A program made the translations under genes and the position numbers. From NCBI GenBank assembly GCA_002386525.1, contig DGIS01000030.1, positions 23,218 to 64,275 of the forward strand: DNA of 41,058 nucleotides. Reading direction: 5' to 3'. This DNA comes from Sphingobacterium sp. UBA4616. GTDB lineage: Bacteria; Bacteroidota; Bacteroidia; Sphingobacteriales; Sphingobacteriaceae. Below the pieces are notes generated by a model. It searched no databases, was not told the DNA's origin, and worked only from the letters and a program-made list of their open reading frames with translations. Positions 1 through 9,318 of the stretch are shown here, piece after piece; position 1 is the stretch's first letter, and each line of letters starts with the position of its first letter.

Positions 1-48
1 CGCCCCGTGTTTGTTATCAGATACAATTGTTTTAATATGCATTAGGCA

Positions 49-1827
49 TTACATATGGATATCCTTCAACCGTAACGATGCTAGTTCCAACTGCTTTGGA
101 ATAGCTGTAATGATGTTCTGTGGGATATGTGATAAGTGTTGAGCTAGCTCATCATAGTAAGCAATTCCAGCTTGTAACTGCGCTTTAAACTTGGCTACGT
201 ACTTTATCTTTTTATCATTAATGATGTTTTGATTGTCTGTTACATATTTTTGAATATGATCAATATAAAGGTTGAGCTCGTTGATCAGGACAAATGGCCG
301 ATTGTTATTTTCAAAGACTGAGATACGGCCATAGATATGGTCTATCATTTCCCGTAAAGTATATTGTTTTTTAAACCAGACGAGATTTGGACCCGGGCAA
401 ATGGCTACGGCAGTCTGTTCTTTAGCCTTCTGGATATTGTACTTGAGATAGGCAGGCGCTGCGAGCCCTTCACAAAGGCAGGTTTTTTCGGTAATGGCCT
501 CAAAAGCTTTTTCGTATTCAACAGCAGGCAGGTTCTGTTGTTTTAGTTCCTGTATCTTTTGATGTTGATATACGCGTGATGCGGTACAGATGGGCTTGTC
601 ACTGAACTCTGTGTTCGAAATAAGATACTCTTTTTTGCAGGGGCTACCAGGACGACCTTTTTTAATTCGTTCCACTCGTAAGTGCTCAGCGCCACTTTTT
701 CTGAAGTTGTTGAAAGGAATCCCTAATGGAGATGCTCCACTGCAGTAAAAGTCTTCTTTTTCGGCAAGTTCCAATGCTTTCAACGTTTCTTGATCTACCG
801 TGGTTGCTTCGGGTACCATTAGAAATGGAGATCCCCAGCCCACAGCATCAAATCCATAATAATCTAATAAAAACTGATGTTCTGAAGCGGTACCCACCCC
901 GCCTTGAACCGTATATTTGATAACGGGAGGTATGGTTAGAAAGCGCTTTTGAGCAGTCCAATAATCTTGGTATATCTCGAAAAGTTCGGCTTTTAAACTT
1001 TCTTTCTTTTCTTTAAATTCTTGAAGGATTGGACCTAGAAGAAAGCCATCCGTTGCGAAAGCATGTCCACCACAGTTCAAACCGGATTCTATTCTGAATT
1101 CAGATACCCAAACCCCTCGTTTGGCGAGATATTTTGCCTGAATGAGTGCCGATCGGAAATCACTTACTTTTAATGTGACCTTTTTGTCGAACATACTTTC
1201 ATTATCGGGGAAGAAAGCTGGCAATTCAGCAAGGTAAGCATATAAGTGTGGATTCATTCCGGCAGAAAGGATAAGCGAAGAATGAAGATTGGAATTTGCA
1301 AAGCCACGTAAGGCTGCTAGTGCATCAGAAAAGCGCTCGTCCAATACCTTGCCATCTTTATAATTTATCTTGTCAACTTTGGACATGATATTAACATCAA
1401 TGTCACCCGGTTTTAGATAAGTGATCAATAAGTCTTGGAGTTCGGTCTTAATGGCCAGATTCGTTTCAATCTCCATAGCGTGATACAGTGGCTTGGATGG
1501 ATGTGAATCTGGTAGAAGCTGAAAGTATTTTGCCAATTCGGAGCCTTCTGTAAAGGGTTGATGTTTTAAGGCTGTAATTTGTTTATTGACCACAAATTGT
1601 ACCAGATTGAGGTATGCGGTGATTCTATTTGCCCGATAGTCTTCTTCAGATGTGAGGATCGGTTGATAGGGGATTTGATATTCTCCACAGTAATAGCAGC
1701 GCATGCGCTCGATTAGTTCATCGTCAACGATAGACATCACGGAGGAGATCCCGTACTGTGCAACCTTAATTGCGGAATCGATGGAGAAAGCTAAGCCTAA
1801 TACGGGGATATGAAAAGTATGCGTCAT
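49..1827 (-). CDS. conserved-looking 592-aa protein of unknown function, Cys-rich, possible TIM-barrel core
   Basis: I do not recognise a named family. The protein is soluble-looking, with no signal peptide or membrane segment. It has many cysteines, including CYYC at residues 44-47, and further Cys in LNCGGHA, FYCSGAS, GSPCKKE, KTCLCEG and AICPGPN, so it may bind metal or an Fe-S cluster. The stretch VQGGVGTASEH followed by DAVGWGSPFLMVPEATT resembles the phosphate-binding end of FMN-dependent TIM barrels such as nitronate monooxygenase, PfaD or glutamate synthase; this is a weak inference. The N-terminus (HIPVLGLAFSID...GISSVMSIVDD) also fits the first strand of a barrel. It lies 83 bp downstream of purU on the same strand and could be cotranscribed. 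Start chosen at the ATG complementary to 1825-1827; no SD is visible. Confidence 0.75.
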   Translation of the reverse strand: MTHTFHIPVLGLAFSIDSAIKVAQYGISSVMSIVDDELIERMRCYYCGEYQIPYQPILTSEEDYRANRITAYLNLVQFVVNKQITALKHQPFTEGSELAKYFQLLPDSHPSKPLYHAMEIETNLAIKTELQDLLITYLKPGDIDVNIMSKVDKINYKDGKVLDERFSDALAALRGFANSNLHSSLILSAGMNPHLYAYLAELPAFFPDNESMFDKKVTLKVSDFRSALIQAKYLAKRGVWVSEFRIESGLNCGGHAFATDGFLLGPILQEFKEKKESLKAELFEIYQDYWTAQKRFLTIPPVIKYTVQGGVGTASEHQFLLDYYGFDAVGWGSPFLMVPEATTVDQETLKALELAEKEDFYCSGASPLGIPFNNFRKSGAEHLRVERIKKGRPGSPCKKEYLISNTEFSDKPICTASRVYQHQKIQELKQQNLPAVEYEKAFEAITEKTCLCEGLAAPAYLKYNIQKAKEQTAVAICPGPNLVWFKKQYTLREMIDHIYGRISVFENNNRPFVLINELNLYIDHIQKYVTDNQNIINDKKIKYVAKFKAQLQAGIAYYDELAQHLSHIPQNIITAIPKQLELASLRLKDIHM

Positions 1828-1910
1828 TCTTAAATATTTCTTTTACGAAATAATGGAGAATAACGCTAAAAAAAAGTAATGATTGTTTTATAGGGAGATG
1901 ATTGTAATCA

Positions 1911-2753
1911 CTATTCAAATACAATTGTTTTGTAGTCGTTGCGCATGACACGATCCTCGCTAAGCAGGCGAATTGCCCGGCTTAAAACGGCTTTTTCTAT
2001 TTCCTTTCCGGCAGTAACCATATCTTTTACAGTGTAGGTGTGGTTGACATGCCGTATGTCCTGAACAATGATTGGGCCTTCATCAAGTTGGTCGGTCACG
2101 AAATGGGCTGTGGCTCCAATAATCTTAACACCTCTTGCATGTGCCTGTTTATAGGGGTTGGCGCCGATAAATGCCGGTAGGAAGGAATGGTGGATATTAA
2201 CCAATTTATTCTCAAAGGTGCCAACAAACTCTGGTGATAAGATCCGCATGAATTTAGCTAAAATAATATAATCGAAATTATATTGCTTGATTTTTGCTAT
2301 CAGTTGTTTTTCGAACGTTTCCTTTGTCAGGTTTTCATGTGAGATACAGTGAAAAGGAATGTCGAACTTTTCTGTAAAAGAGCGTAGCGATTCATAATTG
2401 CCAATGACAGCCTGCACTTCGGCTCCCCAAGTTTCGAAATGCTGTCGTACGAGTATGTCTGCAAGGCAGTGATGCTCTTTGGTCACCAAGACGACAATCT
2501 TTTTTCGGGTATTGGGGTTGATCTGTATTTGAGCAGAGTGAGGAAGGACCTCAGCCAAGGAGTCGGAAAGTTGTTTTTGCTCAATTACTAGACCGTTACA
2601 GACCACACGCACGAAGAATTTATTGGCTTCTTCATCTACATATTCGCGCATGGTGACAATATTGAGCTGATATTTTGCAAGCGTGTTTGAGATGTTAGCG
2701 ACTAGTCCAACGGCATCTTGACATTGGATCAGAATTAAGGTTTGGTTGTGCAT
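1911..2753 (-). CDS. purU: formyltetrahydrofolate deformylase
   Basis: Hydrolyses 10-formyl-THF to formate and THF, which balances the one-carbon pool and supplies formate to PurT. At 280 aa it matches E. coli PurU in length. The N-terminal ~85 residues form an ACT-type regulatory domain (TLILIQCQDAVGLVANISNTL). The rest is a formyl-transferase/hydrolase fold with the signature LVNIHHSFLPAFIGANPYKQAHARGVK cut as VNIHHSFLPAF then GANPYKQA, and GATAHFVTDQLDEGPII. It follows parE on the same strand; a strong hairpin terminator lies in the 39-bp gap. No clear promoter fits between that hairpin and the ATG, so its expression may rely on read-through or on a promoter within parE. Confidence 0.93.
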   Translation of the reverse strand: MHNQTLILIQCQDAVGLVANISNTLAKYQLNIVTMREYVDEEANKFFVRVVCNGLVIEQKQLSDSLAEVLPHSAQIQINPNTRKKIVVLVTKEHHCLADILVRQHFETWGAEVQAVIGNYESLRSFTEKFDIPFHCISHENLTKETFEKQLIAKIKQYNFDYIILAKFMRILSPEFVGTFENKLVNIHHSFLPAFIGANPYKQAHARGVKIIGATAHFVTDQLDEGPIIVQDIRHVNHTYTVKDMVTAGKEIEKAVLSRAIRLLSEDRVMRNDYKTIVFE

Positions 2754-2775
2754 GAAATTTGGTTGTAGGTTATTG

Positions 2776-2808
2776 AAAAAAAGCGGGCTATCTTAACCCG
2801 CTTTTTTT
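2776..2808 (-). terminator. intrinsic terminator of parE, overlapping its stop codon
   Basis: A 12-bp perfect stem, AAAAAAAGCGGG (2776-2787) with CCCGCTTTTTTT (2797-2808), has a 9-nt loop and ends in a T-run when read on either strand. The parE TAA stop (2793-2795) lies in the loop, and the last ParE codons (Lys-Lys-Ala-Gly) form one arm of the stem. Confidence 0.85.
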
Positions 2809-4646
2809 GTTAGTTCTTCTTCAAGGTCAACTTCAACACGTAGATTTTCGACGATATGTTTTTGTCTATCTGGCGTGTTTTTACCCATGTAATATTCTAA
2901 TAACTGTTGAATTTTATTGTCTTTGGACAAGATAACAGGATCAAGGCGGATATCTTTTCCGATAAATAAACCAAACTCGGAAGGTGATATTTCACCCAGA
3001 CCTTTGAATCGGGTGATTTCGGGTTTAGCGCCTAATTTTGCGATTGCTTTTTGCCGTTCTTCGTCTGAATAACAATAAATTGTTTCCTTTTTATTGCGGA
3101 CACGGAAAAGTGGGGTCTGCAAAATGGAAACGTGCCCTGCTTTAACAAGGTCTGGGAAGAATTGTAAGAAAAACGTTAATAATAGCAAACGGATGTGCAT
3201 TCCGTCCACGTCGGCATCGGTGGCGATAACGATATTGTTGTAACGTAATCCATCTAGACCATCTTCAATATTGAGTGCATGTTGCAAAAGATTGAATTCT
3301 TCGTTTTCATAAACAATCTTTTTGGACATTCCATAAGAGTTAAGCGGTTTTCCTTTTAGGCTAAATACGGCTTGAGTCTGTACGTCGCGTGATTTGGTGA
3401 TCGAACCAGAAGCAGAATCCCCCTCGGTAATAAACAGTGTTGTTTCTTGGTTACGTTCATTTTTGTCGCTAAAATGCACTTTACAGTCGCGTAGTTTACG
3501 GTTATGAAGAGAGGCTTTTTTTGCCCTTTCGTTGGCCAGTTTTTTAATACCCGCGATGTCTTTACGCTCACGTTCGGATTGCAGTATTCGTTTCTGAAGG
3601 GCATCTGCCGTGGCTGGATTTTTATGCAGGTAATCATCCAATGCCTTTTTTACAAAGTCATTAATGAAGCCTCTTACAGTAGGGCCTTCAGGACCGACAC
3701 TTTGTGAGCCCAATTTTGTTTTAGTTTGAGATTCGAAAACAGGCTCTTGTACTTTGATGGCTATTGCTCCGATGATTGACGACCGAATATCCGATGCATC
3801 AAATTCTTTTTTGTAGAATTCGCGGATTGTTTTGACGAGTGCTTCACGAAATGCTGCCTGATGTGTTCCTCCTTGGGTTGTATGTTGTCCGTTTACGAAG
3901 GAATAATATTCCTCTCCATATTGTTGCCCATGCGTCATGGCAATTTCAATGTCTTCACCACGTAGGTGAATAATTGGATAGCGCATGGATTCGGCATCAA
4001 TATTACGTTCCAATAAGTCTTTTAGACCATGCTCGGAAATAAATTTCTGATTATTGAAATTAATGGTAAGACCAGAATTCAGGAACACATAATTCCAGAT
4101 CATGTTTTCAACAAATTCAAGTCTGTATTTATAATTCCGAAAAATGGAGTCGTCCGGATAGAACGTTACCGCTGTGCCATTTCGTTGCGTTGTTTCTTTT
4201 TGTTCATCATGGACTAACTCTCCCTTAGAGAATTGAGCGATGCGGGTAATATTTTGTCGATAGGACTGTACGGTGAACTGACTAGACAAAGCGTTCACTG
4301 CTTTTGTACCGACCCCATTTAAACCGACGGACTTTTGGAAAGCCTTACTATCATATTTACCACCTGTATTGATTTTAGAAACAACATCAACTACAGAACC
4401 AATTGGAATACCACGTCCATAATCGCGTACGGAAACTTTATTCTCGTTTACCGTGATATCAATTGTTTTACCAGCTCCCATAACAAACTCATCGATGGAG
4501 TTGTCAACGACCTCTTTCAATAAAACATAAATACCATCATCATAGGCCGAACCGTCCCCCAACTTTCCAATGTACATTCCCGGACGAAGGCGAATATGCT
4601 CTTTCCAATCCAGGGACCTAATGCTGTCTTCGTTATATGTACTCAT
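2793..4646 (-). CDS. parE: DNA topoisomerase IV subunit B (type IIA, ParE/GyrB family)
   Basis: ATPase subunit of a type IIA topoisomerase, which decatenates or relaxes DNA together with ParC. The 617-aa length fits ParE rather than the longer gamma-proteobacterial GyrB. The GHKL ATP-binding domain is at the N-terminus ([11 protein letters not shown], then DYGRGIPIG and [13 protein letters not shown]). The transducer follows, then the TOPRIM domain with [12 protein letters not shown] and the acidic DADVDGMHI motif, and a C-terminal block with [15 protein letters not shown]. No parC is adjacent: the upstream neighbour is divergent and the downstream gene is purU. GyrB versus ParE cannot be settled without comparison, but the length and lineage favour ParE. 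Confidence 0.9.
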   Translation of the reverse strand: MSTYNEDSIRSLDWKEHIRLRPGMYIGKLGDGSAYDDGIYVLLKEVVDNSIDEFVMGAGKTIDITVNENKVSVRDYGRGIPIGSVVDVVSKINTGGKYDSKAFQKSVGLNGVGTKAVNALSSQFTVQSYRQNITRIAQFSKGELVHDEQKETTQRNGTAVTFYPDDSIFRNYKYRLEFVENMIWNYVFLNSGLTINFNNQKFISEHGLKDLLERNIDAESMRYPIIHLRGEDIEIAMTHGQQYGEEYYSFVNGQHTTQGGTHQAAFREALVKTIREFYKKEFDASDIRSSIIGAIAIKVQEPVFESQTKTKLGSQSVGPEGPTVRGFINDFVKKALDDYLHKNPATADALQKRILQSERERKDIAGIKKLANERAKKASLHNRKLRDCKVHFSDKNERNQETTLFITEGDSASGSITKSRDVQTQAVFSLKGKPLNSYGMSKKIVYENEEFNLLQHALNIEDGLDGLRYNNIVIATDADVDGMHIRLLLLTFFLQFFPDLVKAGHVSILQTPLFRVRNKKETIYCYSDEERQKAIAKLGAKPEITRFKGLGEISPSEFGLFIGKDIRLDPVILSKDNKIQQLLEYYMGKNTPDRQKHIVENLRVEVDLEEELTKKAG

Positions 4647-4669
4647 AAATTTATGTAGAACTTAGCTAA

Positions 4670-4677
4670 CAAAAGTA
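4670..4677 (-). promoter_or_regulatory. putative -7 element of parE
   Basis: On the minus strand this reads TACTTTTG, an exact match to the Bacteroidota -7 consensus TAnnTTTG, 23 nt before the parE ATG. The -33 TTTG is not convincing, so confidence is moderate. Confidence 0.45.
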
Positions 4678-4824
4678 AAAAAAATAAACTACGATAAGTA
4701 GTTTAAAAGGCTAAATTTTTTAGATATCCGCAGTTTATGTCCAGATGGTGAAAATTGCTGGTTTGCCGGGAAATGTTTACATTTAGTGTAAGTAATTTTA
4801 AAGCGAATTTAAAGCGAATAATTT

Positions 4825-5973
4825 ATGGGATTATTTGATAAAATCAGGAATGAGTTTGTCGATATTATCGAATGGGTCGATAATAGTACAGATACAATTG
4901 TGTGGAAATTTCCAAGGTATCAGAATGAAATAAAAATGGGCGCACAATTGACCGTAAGGGAAGGACAAGCTGCTGTATTTTTAAACGAAGGTGTGGTGGC
5001 TGATGTCTTTCAGCCTGGTCGTTACGAATTGACGACTCAAAACATGCCGATCATGACAACCATTAGGGGCTGGAAGTATGGATTCAATAGTCCTTTCAAA
5101 GCGGATGTTTATTTTGTGAATCTTCGTCAATTTGTTAATCAGAAATGGGGTACCAAAAATCCAATCATGTTGCGGGATCCTGAATTTGGCCCCATTCGAC
5201 TCCGAGCTTTTGGTAATTTCTCCTTTCAAGTGAAAGATGTTACTGTTTTTATGAAACAGCTCGTTTCAACGACGCCGGTATTTACGGTTGAAGATATCAC
5301 AGAGCAGCTTCGAAACATTGCGGTATCGAGAGGGATGGATGCTATTGCGGAGTCCAAAATTCCTGCTTTGGATCTTGCATCCAACTACGATGAAGTGTCG
5401 GCCTTGATACAGCAGAAAATTGCATCCGATTTTGATGAGTTGGGGTTAAGTTTAACGAAGTTTTTAATTGAGAATATTTCTTTCCCAGAGGAAGTTGAAA
5501 AGGCACTTGATAAGCGAAGTAGCATGGGAGTTGTTGGTAATCTTGGGGCATATGCTCAATTTCAAGCTGCTAATTCGATGGAGAAAGCTGCAGAGAATCC
5601 AGCTAGTGGAGGTATCGTCGGCGCGGGTTTTGGCGCTGGATTAGGGGCAGGAATGGTTGGTCAGATGGGAAATATCTTTCAACAAAATAGTTTTGATGGA
5701 AACAATCCAACTGGAGTAGGGGGCGCAGGTGCTTCTTCTACACCCGCGGGTCCACCGCCGCTACCTAACAGCGTAGCTTATTATCTCGCGATTAAAGGAA
5801 AACAGGAAGGACCATTTGATCATGAGCAATTGAGTAGCCTTGTCATGGATGGCACGCTGAATACAGCTACCCTAGTGTGGAGAGAAGGACTTGAGAACTG
5901 GATTGAAGCTGATAAGGTGAGCGATTTGAAAGGACTTTTTTCACAGATTCCGCCTCCAATACCAGGAGTTTAG
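4825..5973 (+). CDS. SPFH/YdjI-type membrane-associated protein with C-terminal GYF_2 (DUF4339) domain
   Basis: Residues ~1-240 match the SPFH (band-7) family branch often labelled 'virion core protein-like', which includes Bacillus YdjI: FPRYQNEIKMGAQLTVREGQAAVF, here split as FPRYQNEIKMG and LTVREGQAAVF, then FQPGRYEL and DPEFGPIRLRAFG. A Gly/Ala-rich region (~260-300) and a PPPLP linker lead to a GYF_2 domain (~318-375: YYLAIKGKQEGPFD, VWREGLENW). The extreme C-terminus is IPPPIPGV. The Bacillus homologue is tied to PspA-dependent membrane protection; the role here is inferred. It is followed after 24 bp by a zinc-ribbon membrane protein, almost certainly in the same operon. In many relatives a C-terminal zinc ribbon stands where GYF_2 is here. 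Confidence 0.85.
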   Translation: MGLFDKIRNEFVDIIEWVDNSTDTIVWKFPRYQNEIKMGAQLTVREGQAAVFLNEGVVADVFQPGRYELTTQNMPIMTTIRGWKYGFNSPFKADVYFVNLRQFVNQKWGTKNPIMLRDPEFGPIRLRAFGNFSFQVKDVTVFMKQLVSTTPVFTVEDITEQLRNIAVSRGMDAIAESKIPALDLASNYDEVSALIQQKIASDFDELGLSLTKFLIENISFPEEVEKALDKRSSMGVVGNLGAYAQFQAANSMEKAAENPASGGIVGAGFGAGLGAGMVGQMGNIFQQNSFDGNNPTGVGGAGASSTPAGPPPLPNSVAYYLAIKGKQEGPFDHEQLSSLVMDGTLNTATLVWREGLENWIEADKVSDLKGLFSQIPPPIPGV

Positions 5974-5997
5974 GAAAGAAACGCATGACTGTATTGT

Positions 5998-7107
5998 ATG
6001 AGTTTTGAAGAAAAAACCTCCGAGATAGAACAAGGGCTGAAATGTCAGGGTTGTGGTGCAATTTTGACTTATCAGCCCGGTACTTCCTATTTAGGATGTT
6101 CCTATTGTGGAACCAGAAATGAAATAGCTGATCAGTTGCCAGAAAATGGGCGTATTGAATCAACGGATTATAAGGTCTTTGGAGCCGCGATGGAAGAACT
6201 CGAAGACGACCGATATAGTTATTTAGCTGAGGTTGTGCATTGCGGAAACTGTGGTGCAAATTCAAGGTTAAATGCGCACATCACAGCGGATTTATGTGCT
6301 TTTTGTGCTTCACCATTGATCATTGACCATCAGCAAAAACGTATTGTAAAACCGCATGGTGTTGTTCCTTTCGGTGTTGACTATAAAAGTGCCTTTGGGC
6401 TATTGACGCAATGGGCTGGGAAGGTATGGTTTGCACCGAATGACTTTAAGCGGATTTTTAATGCTAGGAATGACCGTCTAAAGGGGGTATATATTCCTTT
6501 TTGGTCTTATGATGCAGATGTGAATTCTGATTACGTTGGATCCCGAGGTGAGTATTATTATGTGACAAGGACGCGGCGTAATTCGGATGGCGAAACAGAA
6601 GAATACGAAGAAAGACGAACCAATTGGTATCCAACTTCGGGTACTGTTTATAGCCAATTCAAGGATATTGTTATTTCTGGATCAACCTCCCTTCCGGAAA
6701 AGTTTTCCGAAAAGATCGGGCCGTGGAATTTAGGCTATCTAAGACCTTTCAATGAGCATTATTTGAGTGGTTTTATCGCGGAAACTTTCAGTGTAGATCA
6801 CGTGAAAGCAGCAACAACTGCCCGAGCGATTATGGACCGGGAGATCGAGCGACAGGTTGAGAACGACATCGGTGGCGATACGCAGGATATCGATTCCATT
6901 GACAGTGATTTTAAATCCATTAAATTGAAATATATTCTTTTGCCCATTTGGTTATCTGCTTATCAATACAAGGGAAAGAGTTATCAGATCATGGTTAATG
7001 CATTTAATGGTAAAGTTTACGGGCAACGGCCTTATAGCTTTTGGAAAATAGCTTTTTTGGTATTAGCGATCCTTATTGTTCTGTATTTATTAAGCTTTAT
7101 GGGATAA
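5998..7107 (+). CDS. double zinc-ribbon protein with C-terminal membrane anchor (YdjG-like)
   Basis: The 369-aa protein starts with two TFIIB-type zinc ribbons: CQGC at 16-19 paired with CSYC at 34-37, and CGNC at 82-85 paired with CAFC at 100-103. A central region rich in aromatic residues follows (VYIPFWSYDADV, TNWYPTSGTVY), which may form a beta domain. One hydrophobic segment (~346-367, FWKIAFLVLAILIVLYLLSF) makes a C-terminal tail anchor. Zinc-ribbon membrane proteins of this kind are encoded beside SPFH/YdjI genes in other bacteria (YdjG in Bacillus), and here the SPFH gene is 24 bp upstream. The substrate or partner is unknown; I infer a scaffold role at the membrane. Confidence 0.8.
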   Translation: MSFEEKTSEIEQGLKCQGCGAILTYQPGTSYLGCSYCGTRNEIADQLPENGRIESTDYKVFGAAMEELEDDRYSYLAEVVHCGNCGANSRLNAHITADLCAFCASPLIIDHQQKRIVKPHGVVPFGVDYKSAFGLLTQWAGKVWFAPNDFKRIFNARNDRLKGVYIPFWSYDADVNSDYVGSRGEYYYVTRTRRNSDGETEEYEERRTNWYPTSGTVYSQFKDIVISGSTSLPEKFSEKIGPWNLGYLRPFNEHYLSGFIAETFSVDHVKAATTARAIMDREIERQVENDIGGDTQDIDSIDSDFKSIKLKYILLPIWLSAYQYKGKSYQIMVNAFNGKVYGQRPYSFWKIAFLVLAILIVLYLLSFMG

Positions 7108-7125
7108 CAAATAGGTTAGTAAAAG

Positions 7126-7163
7126 AAAGCGCTGTCCTCAAACGAAGAGAACAGCGCTTTTTT
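7126..7163. terminator. bidirectional terminator between the convergent zinc-ribbon and ASKHA genes
   Basis: Stem AAAGCGCTGT (7126-7135) with ACAGCGCTTT (7151-7160), extended inward by CTC/GAG past one C-A mismatch. It is flanked by an A-run and a T-run, so it can stop transcripts from both sides. Confidence 0.88.
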
Positions 7164-7179
7164 GTATGCTAAAAGGTGC

Positions 7180-8172
7180 CTATTTGTTCAACGATAGTAG
7201 GAATCCAATGGTAAAGTTGGCATCCCAGTCAAAAACAAAGGTATCGCAGTTGGTCGCATCTTTAATTGCTTTATAAATGTTAACACCGCTTTTTGTTTTT
7301 ATTTTATCTGCGTTGTAAGAAGCTGGGTCGTTCAGAACGGTAAAACGTTCTTCACCTTGGCGCGTTTGTGAGGCAAGTTCAAAAGGAACGCCACCTATAA
7401 TAAAACAAACTTCTCTTTTATTTTCAGGAATCTTTTCACCTAATTTTTTTACTTCTGCATAGACAGCATCATCTTTGAGATCTTTCTCATAGTACTTTGC
7501 TCCAGGTGCTTCGACAGATTTTGTATCGCCATCGATCCATGAAATTTTTGTGTTACCAGACCCGATGTCAACAACAAATGCATTGTCTTCATATGCTTTT
7601 GGAAGGACCGATTTTAATGCAAGCTTTCCTTCTTGCTCTGCTGTAACCAAGTTGACCACAAAGCCCATTTTTCTAAGTTCACTACTAATGATAGTTGTTT
7701 TGGGTTCCTTTTGCGCTCCAGAGCTAATGACGAAATGTATGTTTTTCGATTTAACACCTTTATCCAGCATCATGCCGATATAGTCTTTTAATCCTTTGCG
7801 AATATCCTCGGTATTTGCCAATCCTTCATAAGCAAAAGACTTTCCAAAATCTTTGGAAACGATTTCCCAACGATTCTCTTTATCCATATTCACGACGAAG
7901 GAATTGAAACCAGAGGCGCCCACTTCAACCACTCCTTTGTATTCACCGTCAACAGGCTTTTCAGGTTGATAGTTGAATGAACGAGTGTCTTTCGAGCCCG
8001 ATGAGTGGTTTGAATCCGCATTTTTGTGACTGGTTGAGTCTGTTTGTACAGTAGGGTTAGCATCAAATTTGCCCGATTGCATTGCCCAGTAACCGATTGC
8101 CAGAATAGGTAAGGCAATAATAATTGCTTTTATAGGCCATCTTAATCTTGCCCATGTTGATTTTTCTTCCAT
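7180..8172 (-). CDS. membrane-anchored Ppx/GppA-like ASKHA-fold protein
   Basis: 330 aa. One N-terminal TM helix (~15-30, AIIIALPILAIGYWAM) is followed by a Ser/Asn/Asp-rich low-complexity linker (~38-70) and an ASKHA (actin-like ATPase/exopolyphosphatase) domain. The PHOSPHATE-1 loop is VVEVGASGFN (81-90) and the PHOSPHATE-2 loop is VVDIGSGNTKISW (200-212). The stretch NLVTAEQEGKLAL (174-186) aligns with the Ppx/GppA motif around the catalytic Glu (SGEEEARL). The domain is shorter than full GppA and membrane tethering is unusual for the family. The charge pattern suggests the domain lies either in the cytoplasm or the periplasm; I cannot decide which. It is the last of three minus-strand genes, each separated by 10-30 bp, so operonic with the two helical proteins upstream. 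Confidence 0.75.
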   Translation of the reverse strand: MEEKSTWARLRWPIKAIIIALPILAIGYWAMQSGKFDANPTVQTDSTSHKNADSNHSSGSKDTRSFNYQPEKPVDGEYKGVVEVGASGFNSFVVNMDKENRWEIVSKDFGKSFAYEGLANTEDIRKGLKDYIGMMLDKGVKSKNIHFVISSGAQKEPKTTIISSELRKMGFVVNLVTAEQEGKLALKSVLPKAYEDNAFVVDIGSGNTKISWIDGDTKSVEAPGAKYYEKDLKDDAVYAEVKKLGEKIPENKREVCFIIGGVPFELASQTRQGEERFTVLNDPASYNADKIKTKSGVNIYKAIKDATNCDTFVFDWDANFTIGFLLSLNK

Positions 8173-8198
8173 AATGTTGAAGTAATATAATTTTATAG

Positions 8199-9308
8199 TT
8201 AATCAAGTAGTGTAAATCCTTTATCCACTTTCTCTTCGGGCTTGAGCTCGTAGCTGGCGTCTGTCATCTGCGTTACATTCAATACCTTCAGATTACGTTC
8301 GTCTACTTTGCGGATGAATTCTTCCAGTTCACCCTGCGTTGGCGCTCCGCCGACAGTGATGTTGTTGTTTTGATCCAAGAAATCCAAATTGGACCGAATA
8401 GATGCAATATTTTGACTAATGGCACCTGTTGCGGCATTCATCGCTTCCTGAAAAGCCCAGCCATCTTTTATATTGAATACATCTGCAAGACCGTCGGTGG
8501 CATTTTTCATTTTTTGGGTCGCTTCTAGCTTCTTGGAAATAATAGAAATGCTGCTATCTAAGGTGCTAACATAAATTCGGGCGGCACTTTCATTGTCTTT
8601 GAGTACTTCTAACACTTTAGCAAACTGATTGGCATATTGGACGTAGCTGCGCGCATTTTGCTCTTCTGATTCTCCTTCTTTTCCTAATAGAAAGGCTTTA
8701 GTACGGGTTTCTTTAGCATCTCTGGCATAAGCATTTGCTTTTTCTGCGTTATTTTTACTCGCTTCTTCTTTTGATTTTTCGTCGAGATTAGCTGCCTCTG
8801 CTGTAAAACGTTTGGCATACGTATATTTTTCTTCCGCAGTTTTCTGTGCTGTTTCGCCACTTTGAATCATATCAATGCGGACTCCATCGACATTGCTAAT
8901 TTTTTCCTTTACTCGTTTCAGCGTGTCTTTTGCATCTCTTGATAGCAATTGTAGGGTCTCTATTGGGTTATTTCTAATGATTGATTTTTCTCCTTTAAAG
9001 AGTAAAACAGTGCCAAGCCGATGCAGTAGTGCGATGATTTTGGGGGCTAACAACAATAAGGTAATCAGGATAATACTAAATATGACAAAAAGTATGCTTT
9101 TTCCAGCATACTCCAACATAATCGGTAAATATTTGAAAAATGCAAATGCGCCACCGAGTAAAATTGCCCAAAAGAAAACCTTTGACGCAGTTTTTTTTGC
9201 TTCTGGGGATTGTAGCTGTGCAGGCAGATGATCGCCCAATACTTGAAATATCGGAAGTTGCGTCTTTATCTCAGCGGGAATGTTAACATATTGATCTTTT
9301 CTTTCCAT
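8199..9308 (-). CDS. two-TM protein with long helical (PspA/IM30-like?) cytoplasmic domain
   Basis: 369 aa, no named family recognised. A ~42-residue N-terminal tail precedes two hydrophobic helices (~43-60 VFFWAILLGGAFAFFKYL and ~71-89). Then comes a long, almost purely helical Ala/Glu/Lys-rich domain (~112-320) in which blocks such as NPIETLQLLSRDAKDTLKRV and AEKANAYARDAKETRTKA resemble the pattern of PspA/IM30 coiled coils. The resemblance is in composition and helix spacing only. It sits between the proline-rich coiled-coil gene (10 bp upstream) and the ASKHA gene (26 bp downstream), so the three are probably one operon. Convergence with an SPFH/zinc-ribbon pair supports, but does not prove, a PspA-like role. 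Confidence 0.7.
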   Translation of the reverse strand: MERKDQYVNIPAEIKTQLPIFQVLGDHLPAQLQSPEAKKTASKVFFWAILLGGAFAFFKYLPIMLEYAGKSILFVIFSIILITLLLLAPKIIALLHRLGTVLLFKGEKSIIRNNPIETLQLLSRDAKDTLKRVKEKISNVDGVRIDMIQSGETAQKTAEEKYTYAKRFTAEAANLDEKSKEEASKNNAEKANAYARDAKETRTKAFLLGKEGESEEQNARSYVQYANQFAKVLEVLKDNESAARIYVSTLDSSISIISKKLEATQKMKNATDGLADVFNIKDGWAFQEAMNAATGAISQNIASIRSNLDFLDQNNNITVGGAPTQGELEEFIRKVDERNLKVLNVTQMTDASYELKPEEKVDKGFTLLD

Positions 9309-9318
9309 TGATTTATTT

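Noticed and set aside
4762..4785. Possible SPFH promoter (TTTG ... TACATTTA)
   Set aside because: The spacer is only 12 nt and the final G of the -7 box is missing.
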